Position numbers and translations under genes: made by a program. Positions 58,398-64,000 of a stretch of DNA of 64,000 nucleotides are shown in pieces. The DNA comes from Paenibacillus ottowii (GTDB taxonomy: Bacteria; Bacillota; Bacilli; Paenibacillales; Paenibacillaceae): contig NZ_VIJZ01000003.1 of assembly GCF_006874425.1 (NCBI RefSeq), positions 310,001 to 374,000 on the forward strand, read 5' to 3'. Position 1 is the first letter of the stretch, and each line of letters begins with the position of its first letter. The notes beneath the pieces are model-generated. The model was not told the origin of the DNA and searched no databases. It worked only from the letters and a program-made list of their open reading frames with translations.

Positions 58398-60482
58398 TTA
58401 CTCTAGTTCAATCCACTCGCCGAGCAACGTGTCCAGCTCCGCTTGCAGCTGCTCGCGCGCATCCCACAGCTCCGTCATGCGTGCTGTGTCGCTGCTCGTG
58501 CCGAGCAGGTCCAACTCGGCATCTGTCGCCGCCAATGCAGCTTCCTTGGCGGCAATCGCCCGCTCCAAGCGCTCGCTGGAGACAGCGGCCGAGCGGGATG
58601 GCTTCGCGGCTTTCGCACCGCGTGCCTCGTCCCCGGCATCGGACGCCCCCAAGCGACCACCCGACCCGGAGCGAGCACGGCTCGCACCGGCTTCAGTGGT
58701 CACTCCTGGTCGCGCAGCCGTCCCTGCGCCATTGCTGGCTGCATCGGCAGACGCAGCCAGACCCGAGCCCGAGCCGCCGCCAGATGCGGCTTTACCTGCA
58801 GATGCCGAGCGTACGCCGGCATCCCCTTCTCGCTGCAAGCGAGCGTTTTCCAGCTCACGCTTCTTCGCGCGGTATTCATCGAAGCCGCCCAGATAGGAGG
58901 CTAGCTTTCCAGCCTCCAGCTCCCAAACGCGCCCAGCCAGCTTGTTCACAAAGTAGCGGTCATGGGATATCGCCAGCACCGTTCCCGTGTAGGTGTCCAG
59001 CGTTTCCTCCAAGGCCTCGCGAGAGTCGATGTCCAGATGGTTCGTCGGCTCATCCAGCACCAGCAAATTCGGCTTTTTCATGACCAGCAGCGCCAGCCTT
59101 AGGCGGGACCACTCTCCACCGGACAGCATGCTCACAGGCTTAAATACATCCGCGCCGTAAAATAAATACTTCGCCAGCTGTCCGCGCGCCTCGCCTTCTT
59201 CCAGTCCTGCTTCCTCCTTAAAATAAGCAAGCACCGTCGCCCGGCTATCCCGTTCTCTCTCTTGTTGCGCCAAATATCCGTACTCGACGCGCGCGCCCCA
59301 TTGGACCGTGCCTGTATCTGCGCTTTCCTGACCAAGCAACAGCTTGAGCAGCGTCGTTTTACCTGCGCCGTTATCGCCTAACAAAGCTACCTTTTCACCG
59401 AATTCTAGGCTACCCGTAGCCCCGTTTAATATCTGACGTTCTCCATAGGCTTTGGCGATTTCTTCAAACTGAAGCACCCGGCGACCGGAACGATCCTCCA
59501 GTTTTAAGTTAAACTCCGCTCCCTGCGGGTCCAGTACAGGCCGCTTCACCAGTTCCATGCGCTCCAGCGCCTTGCGGATTGAGGCTGCCTTTTTGAAGAA
59601 CTTTTCGTTGTCGCCATTGCGCCCCCACTCTTCCAAACGCCGAATGGCCTCCTTCATCTTTTTGATCCGCTTTTGCTGTTCCTTATAATCCTCAAATTGC
59701 AGCAGCAGACGTTCTTCCTTTTCCTTAACGTAGCCGCTGTAATTCGTATAGTACGTAAAGGCCTCGCCATCCTCCAGTTCGATCATCTTGCCAGCAACTC
59801 GATCCAGAAAATAGCGGTCATGGGATACAACCACACAGGCCCCGGTGTAGCTCTGCAAAAATTGCTCTAGCCATTCCAGCCCTTTCAAATCCAGATGGTT
59901 GGTTGGCTCATCCAGTAGCAGCAAATCCGGCCGTCCAATGAGCTGTGATGCCAGCGCTATTTTAGTTTTCTCTCCGCCCGAGAGTGAACCGAATTTGCGC
60001 GTATACATAGCTTTCGGAATACGCAGCCCATCCGCTACCTGATCTATATTGGCATCCATTTCATAGCCGCCGTTACGCTCAAACCGCTCCTGGAGGGAAG
60101 CGTACGTTTGCAGCAGCTTTTCCAACATCGCCGGGTTCGCTGCCACAATCGGATCTGACATTTCCCGTTCGAGCGTGCTCATCTGATTACGGCAATCCTT
60201 CAGCTCACGATAGGCGTAAGCCAGTGTTTCGTATACGGTGAAGTTTTCAAACTCCGCCGGGATTTGCGGCAAGTAGCCGATTTTCGTATCTTTGGCAATG
60301 ACAAGCTGCCCTTCATCCGGGCGGGACAAACGTGCAATCAGGCGTAAAAGGGTGGTTTTACCGCTTCCGTTGCGACCAATGAGCCCCACCTTTTCTCCCT
60401 TATGGATATCAAACGTTACACCATCTATAATCAGATTGGCAGCGTGGTATTTTTTCAATTGTTGACCGTTTACAATATACAT
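58398..60482 (-). CDS. ABC-F family ATPase (ribosome-associated)
   Basis: A 694-residue cytosolic protein with two ATPase domains and no membrane segments. First half: Walker A IGRNGSGKTT, signature FGSLSGGEKTKIALA, Walker B LLLLDEPTNHLDLKGLEWLE; second half: LGDNGAGKTT, MLSGGEWSRLRLALL, DEPTNHLDIDSREA. The linker between the domains (ERLLLQFEDYKEQQKRIKKM) is the ABC-F interdomain hallmark. The tail is unusual: a Gly/Ala/Ser-rich segment of about 80 residues (AASGGGSGSGLAASADAASN) then a coiled-coil end, encoded by GC-rich DNA unlike the neighbours. The 5' leader has a small ORF (60586-60729) and terminator (60528-60560), suggesting antibiotic-induced attenuation as for vmlR-type genes. Confidence 0.85.
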   Translation of the reverse strand: MYIVNGQQLKKYHAANLIIDGVTFDIHKGEKVGLIGRNGSGKTTLLRLIARLSRPDEGQLVIAKDTKIGYLPQIPAEFENFTVYETLAYAYRELKDCRNQMSTLEREMSDPIVAANPAMLEKLLQTYASLQERFERNGGYEMDANIDQVADGLRIPKAMYTRKFGSLSGGEKTKIALASQLIGRPDLLLLDEPTNHLDLKGLEWLEQFLQSYTGACVVVSHDRYFLDRVAGKMIELEDGEAFTYYTNYSGYVKEKEERLLLQFEDYKEQQKRIKKMKEAIRRLEEWGRNGDNEKFFKKAASIRKALERMELVKRPVLDPQGAEFNLKLEDRSGRRVLQFEEIAKAYGERQILNGATGSLEFGEKVALLGDNGAGKTTLLKLLLGQESADTGTVQWGARVEYGYLAQQERERDSRATVLAYFKEEAGLEEGEARGQLAKYLFYGADVFKPVSMLSGGEWSRLRLALLVMKKPNLLVLDEPTNHLDIDSREALEETLDTYTGTVLAISHDRYFVNKLAGRVWELEAGKLASYLGGFDEYRAKKRELENARLQREGDAGVRSASAGKAASGGGSGSGLAASADAASNGAGTAARPGVTTEAGASRARSGSGGRLGASDAGDEARGAKAAKPSRSAAVSSERLERAIAAKEAALAATDAELDLLGTSSDTARMTELWDAREQLQAELDTLLGEWIELE

Positions 60483-60527
60483 GTTCAGGCTCTCCTTTAT
60501 TTAGGAAGACCCTTACCCAGGTAACAC

Positions 60528-60560
60528 AAAAAGAGCCGCAGGAGCAAGCCCGCGACTCTT
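60528..60560 (-). terminator. Attenuator hairpin ahead of the ABC-F gene
   Basis: On the minus strand AAGAGTCGCGGG pairs with CCTGCGGCTCTT (one mismatch), followed by TTTTTG. It lies 45 bases upstream of the ABC-F start and 26 bases after the leader ORF stop. Confidence 0.75.
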
Positions 60561-60585
60561 CGGAAGATACAGCAATCCGTTCGAG

Positions 60586-60729
60586 CTAAGGTAGGCGTCT
60601 TCTCGCGATGTTTACAACCGTATGATTAAAATTGGACAGACTTCTCCCGTTGTATGGAAAAGCATGAACAATGCCAGCCATAGCAATCGGCAGCTGGCTA
60701 ATACGGTTGTTCAGCATCTCGTGATTCAC
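60586..60729 (-). CDS. Leader peptide of the ABC-F gene (47 residues)
   Basis: Starts at a GTG (60729) with GAAGGGGGTGAGG just upstream, runs MNHEMLNNRISQLPIAMAGI and ends with ARRRLP before TAG at 60588. The ORF spans both arms of a 10-base inverted repeat (ATACGGTTGT at 60701-60710 and ACAACCGTAT at 60614-60623). This is the layout of ribosome-mediated attenuation: ribosome stalling on the leader would change RNA folding and let polymerase pass the following terminator. The inducing drug is unknown. Confidence 0.6.
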   Translation of the reverse strand: MNHEMLNNRISQLPIAMAGIVHAFPYNGRSLSNFNHTVVNIARRRLP

Positions 60730-60809
60730 CTACCTCACCCCCTTCTTCATAATTGGAAGTAGTATAACATGTTTTTTTGAATAGTAAAAGGGAGAAATAT
60801 CCTACTAGG

Positions 60810-61988
60810 CTATGAGACGGAGTGGTGTCCTCTGACTGTCTGCGATGTCCCCGCTCTCGTAATCGAAAATACGCCGCAGACAAAAGCAACAATCACAAAT
60901 GCCCCGCCCACCCAGGCGTTCGTGGCCACAGAAGTACTATTCTCAATCACTACCCCTCCCAAGGCAGAGCCGAGGGCGATCCCGACCTGGAGTGCGGAGA
61001 AATTAAAGCTTTGCTGAATACTGCCTGATTCGGGTGCATTTTCAATAAGATAACTTTGCATTGGGGGCGACAAGGCCCAGCTCAGGATTCCCCAGACGAT
61101 CAGAAGCGGTACAAACACATACATCGAGTGAATCGAGAACGGCAGCAGGAACATCACAGCGATAAACACACCTACGACAATGAGAATGCTTTTCGCTGTG
61201 CCGAATCGATCGGCCAAAGAGCCGCCAATAAAGCCGCCGCTCACTGCCGCCAAGCCAAAGACAAAATAGGCTACACTCACCCACGAAGCGTTCAAGCCCA
61301 TCAGGTTTTCCAAAAACGGAGTGAAGTACGCATACAACGTGTAGTGCCCCGCCAGTGTCAGCGTAGTGACCAGATGGGCACTAATCACTTTAACATTTTT
61401 CAAAGACTTCAATTGCTCACGCATAGGCACAACATGCTCTGTCGGAATCCGTTCCATAAACATGTTCATAATAATCATAGAAACTACGGTCAACAAGGCA
61501 ATGATCAGAAAAAGCACCCGCCAGCCAAACGCATTTCCAATCAGCACCCCGGCTGGAATGCCGAGCACGATGGAGGAACTTACCCCCATGGAGATCACAC
61601 CAAGAACGCGGGCTTGATAAGCTTTGGACACCACTTTGACTGCAATGGTTAGTGACAATGTTACAATCAATGACCCACTTGCAGCAGTAACAATACGGGA
61701 TACAAACAACACAGCATAATTCGGACTCCAAAAAGCCAGCAGACTTCCTATAATAAAGATGAACATCGACCATAAGTACAGTCGTTTTCGTTCAATTTTG
61801 GCAGTCAACGCTAACAAAGTCGGCCCGGCAATAGCATACACGAGCGCATAGATCATGATAAGCTGCCCTGCTGTACTTACAGAGACGTTCAAATCCTGTG
61901 CAATCTGGGGCAGCACGCCACCGATAATTAACTCCACCAGACCTACCGTAAAGGTCGCAATGGTTAAAATAACTACTTTGAAGTTCAT
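60810..61988 (-). CDS. MFS transporter, DHA1/AraJ-like drug exporter
   Basis: A 392-residue transporter with twelve hydrophobic segments. FTVGLVELIIGGVLPQIAQD begins TM1, FVSRIVTAASGSLIVTLSLT the loop to TM4, and VLGIPAGVLIGNAFGWRVLF is the antiporter motif C (GxxxGPxxG-type). The start at 61988 (MNFKVVILTIATF) has AAAGGAG upstream; a frame open to 62048 is less likely. Closest in layout to AraJ/YdhP-like sugar or chloramphenicol exporters. Single gene next to the ABC-F leader region. Confidence 0.82.
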   Translation of the reverse strand: MNFKVVILTIATFTVGLVELIIGGVLPQIAQDLNVSVSTAGQLIMIYALVYAIAGPTLLALTAKIERKRLYLWSMFIFIIGSLLAFWSPNYAVLFVSRIVTAASGSLIVTLSLTIAVKVVSKAYQARVLGVISMGVSSSIVLGIPAGVLIGNAFGWRVLFLIIALLTVVSMIIMNMFMERIPTEHVVPMREQLKSLKNVKVISAHLVTTLTLAGHYTLYAYFTPFLENLMGLNASWVSVAYFVFGLAAVSGGFIGGSLADRFGTAKSILIVVGVFIAVMFLLPFSIHSMYVFVPLLIVWGILSWALSPPMQSYLIENAPESGSIQQSFNFSALQVGIALGSALGGVVIENSTSVATNAWVGGAFVIVAFVCGVFSITRAGTSQTVRGHHSVS

Positions 61989-62211
61989 TACATTAGCTCC
62001 TTTGCTGTCATGTAAATCCCTCGTATTACGCAAAAAAATCCTGACCACAAGAAATGTACAAGACGTACACTTTTTGTAATCAGGATTTATCGGTTCCTGG
62101 TAGAGACCCTCAAACCATATTATTGAGGTTATACAAATGGGGCATTCATTTATTACGCTTCACGAAGGTTATAGCTATTACTATAAAGGAGCCTTTAGCT
62201 AAGTTCAACCC

Positions 62212-63171
62212 CTACAGCCGCAAAAATTCGCTCATGGCACGATCCGACAAATAGGGTAAATACTCATGACCATATTCGTGATACACAAGCAATTCCTTGT
62301 CCGATACGATTTTATTGTACACTGCAAACTGTGTGGAAGGTGGGCAAACCACATCCGATAGCCCTGTCACGAATAGCACCCGCCCCCGAATACGGTCTGC
62401 TAAATGTTGAATGTCGATGTAGCCTAAGCGGTGAAACACTTCGCTCTCACGTACATGATTGGGATCAAACCAGCGAAAATAATAAACCAGTTCCTCATAG
62501 GCCGATGTCGTGGCATCCAGTGCCCAGGCTCTTTTATAATCCGACAGGAACGGATATACCGGCACAGCCACCCGAACACGCGGCTCCAATGCAGCGCAGG
62601 CAACCGTCAAAGCTCCGCCTTGGGAGCAGCCAAATGCACCGATCCGTTCAGGGTCCACCTGCTCCATAGACATTAAAATGCGCACTGTCTGTACCGTATC
62701 CAAAAATACATTGCGGTAATATAGTCGATCCGGGTCCGGGTCGTCAATCCCGCGGATAATATGACCACGAACCGTCGTTCCCTGAACCTGCAAATTGTCC
62801 TCAGACAATCCGCCTTGCCCTCGGCAATCCATAGCCAGCACAGTGAATCCGTGTGCCGCATAGCTTACCTTGTCGAACCAGTCGCCACTATCGCAGGAAT
62901 ACCCATGGAACATCGCCAAGGCTGGACCTTGTTCAGTAAGATGCTTGGGACATGCCAACTTCCCATGGACCCTCGCCCCGCCCACTCCAGTAAAATACAG
63001 ATGGTAACACTCCACCAGCGGAGAGACAAAATCGGCAGGCTCCAGTGTATATTCCAGTGGCTGTCGTTCCAGCTCCTGTAGCGCCCGTTCCCAGTACATA
63101 TCAAAATCCTGCGGCTTTGGATTACTTCCCATGTACGATTGTAGCTGCTGTAAAGACATATCCTCCGGCAT
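62212..63171 (-). CDS. Carbohydrate esterase family 7 acetyl esterase (cephalosporin C deacetylase type)
   Basis: A 319-residue alpha/beta hydrolase with the CE7 core motifs: AMFHGYSCDSGDWFDKVSYA, LAMDCRGQGGLSEDN (RGQ), AFGCSQGGALTVACAALEPR (GxSQGG nucleophile), and YHEYGHEYLPYLSD (catalytic His in HE). Length is that of the family (about 318-325). It deacetylates xylo- or manno-oligosaccharides inside the cell, and cephalosporin C in vitro. It is 12 bases downstream of the GH130 gene, so the pair probably works on acetylated mannan or similar glycans. Confidence 0.92.
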   Translation of the reverse strand: MPEDMSLQQLQSYMGSNPKPQDFDMYWERALQELERQPLEYTLEPADFVSPLVECYHLYFTGVGGARVHGKLACPKHLTEQGPALAMFHGYSCDSGDWFDKVSYAAHGFTVLAMDCRGQGGLSEDNLQVQGTTVRGHIIRGIDDPDPDRLYYRNVFLDTVQTVRILMSMEQVDPERIGAFGCSQGGALTVACAALEPRVRVAVPVYPFLSDYKRAWALDATTSAYEELVYYFRWFDPNHVRESEVFHRLGYIDIQHLADRIRGRVLFVTGLSDVVCPPSTQFAVYNKIVSDKELLVYHEYGHEYLPYLSDRAMSEFLRL

Positions 63172-63183
63172 GTAAATTTCCTC

Positions 63184-64000
63184 CTACATCCGGCCGGACT
63201 CACGGTCATCTGCGACTACTTCATCTGTTGCGATGACATACTTCATAATGTCAGCTACCGTCGTGTATGCGATACCTACATACGTATCAGCGGCTCCATA
63301 ATAAATTGCAATTCTTCCGGTGTCTGCATCATGCAGCGTAGCACACGGGAACACCACATTCGGCACAAAACCTCGCTCTTCGTACCATTCCTCCGGAGTC
63401 AACACGAAGTTGGAGGAACGATATTTAACTTTGGACGGATCATCCAAATCAAGAACGGCTACGCCCATGCTGTATACCAGCCCATTGCATGTGCCTGTCA
63501 CCCCGTGGTAGAACATCAGCCAGCCTTCGGTCGTCTCAATCGGTGCAGGTCCGCCGCCAATCTTCACCGATTGCCACCAGCCCTGACCGCCCTTGCTCAT
63601 TACATGACGGTGCTTGCCCCAATACACCAAGTCAGGACTTTCGCTCAGGAAAATATCCCCGAACGGCGTATGACCACTGTCACTCGGACGGGATAGCAAC
63701 ATAAAGTTTCCATTTAGCTTGCGAGGTAACAGCACTCCGTTGCGATTAAACGGCAAGAACGGATTTTCCAATCGTACAAAGCTTTTGAAATCCTTCGTTT
63801 GTGCGATCCCCAGCGCTGCACCATAAAAATCTGTACACCAGATGATATAATACGTGTCTTCTACTCGAACCAGACGCGGATCGTAAGCATAATTAGGCTG
63901 ATAATCATTCCCTTCCTCATCAACCAAATGCAAACGTTCCGTTTCAATATCCCAAGACAACCCGTCGTCACTCCAACCCAAGTGTAAATGTGGGCGTCCA
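63184..64000 (-). CDS. GH130 family beta-1,4-mannoside phosphorylase (partial, 5' end off window)
   Basis: The frame is open to the right edge; 272 C-terminal residues are seen (GRPHLHLGWSDDGLSWDIET onward). YAYDPRLVRVEDTYYIIWCT, GIAQTKDFKSFVRLENPFLP, NRNGVLLPRKLNGNFMLLSR, KIGGGPAPIETTEGWLMFYH and IAIYYGAADTYVGIAYTTVA are characteristic of five-bladed propeller GH130 phosphorylases/hydrolases. The family phosphorolyses beta-1,4-mannosyl links to mannose-1-phosphate. The stop is 12 bases before the CE7 esterase start, consistent with a mannan-utilisation operon that continues off the right edge. Confidence 0.88.
   Translation of the reverse strand, partial: GRPHLHLGWSDDGLSWDIETERLHLVDEEGNDYQPNYAYDPRLVRVEDTYYIIWCTDFYGAALGIAQTKDFKSFVRLENPFLPFNRNGVLLPRKLNGNFMLLSRPSDSGHTPFGDIFLSESPDLVYWGKHRHVMSKGGQGWWQSVKIGGGPAPIETTEGWLMFYHGVTGTCNGLVYSMGVAVLDLDDPSKVKYRSSNFVLTPEEWYEERGFVPNVVFPCATLHDADTGRIAIYYGAADTYVGIAYTTVADIMKYVIATDEVVADDRESGRM

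Noticed and set aside
58369..59083. Plus-strand frames of 150-200 residues opposite the ABC-F tail
   Set aside because: Result from GC-rich low-complexity sequence on the coding strand; Arg/Pro/Ser-rich translations without motifs.

Overview
The window reads as chromosomal DNA of a spore-forming, low-to-mid GC Bacillota, most likely a Paenibacillus of the polymyxa type. Support: strong AGGAGG-type ribosome binding sites, GTG/TTG starts, a Spo0E-type phosphatase, GlpP antitermination of glpD, a CidR/CidAB module, LacI-type control of pectin/hexuronate genes, and a class I lantibiotic gene. I see no rRNA, tRNA, CRISPR array or intact insertion sequence. The species is inferred from gene content, not proven.

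Left part (1-19.9 kb). An ABC importer operon with a nucleoside hydrolase runs off the left edge (1-2769), behind a DUF2294 gene. Next is a probable type VII secretion toxin locus (3797-6738): a lipase with its secretion-like helical region at the C-terminus, a WXG-type partner, and two divergent membrane-anchored paralogues, one frameshifted, that are candidate immunity proteins. Then comes a 13-kb minus-strand operon (6794-19855) built like a contractile-injection spike and effector module: two VgrG-like spikes (one carrying an L,D-transpeptidase-like C-terminal domain), a DUF4280 PAAR-like tip, a separate lysozyme-like effector sharing a helical module with the first spike, four lipoproteins and small accessory proteins. 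No sheath, tube or baseplate ATPase gene is present. This is the most unusual region.

Middle part (20-51 kb). Housekeeping and accessory genes: a histidine-kinase-like protein with Asn at the phospho-acceptor site, a second nucleoside hydrolase, a pentapeptide-repeat protein, a MarR regulator overlapping a nuclease-XPD helicase fusion, a GGDEF protein, Spo0E, cidR/cidAB, glpP-glpD, an esterase, an NAD(P)-binding protein with a palindromic operator, a truncated antiporter, two MFS transporters flanking a winged-helix regulator, and a complete route from 5-keto-4-deoxyuronate to pyruvate and glyceraldehyde-3-phosphate (kduI, kdgA, kduD, kdgK, kdgR). A MATE exporter, a YhdH-type reductase and an ECF sigma/anti-sigma pair follow.

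Right part (51-64 kb). A sugar ABC importer; a nisin-like lantibiotic precursor with LanFEG-type immunity transporter but no LanB/LanC in the window, the precursor lying between two imperfect direct repeats of about 190 bp; an ABC-F ATPase behind a leader peptide and an attenuator hairpin; an MFS exporter; and a CE7 acetyl esterase next to a GH130 glycoside phosphorylase cut by the right edge.
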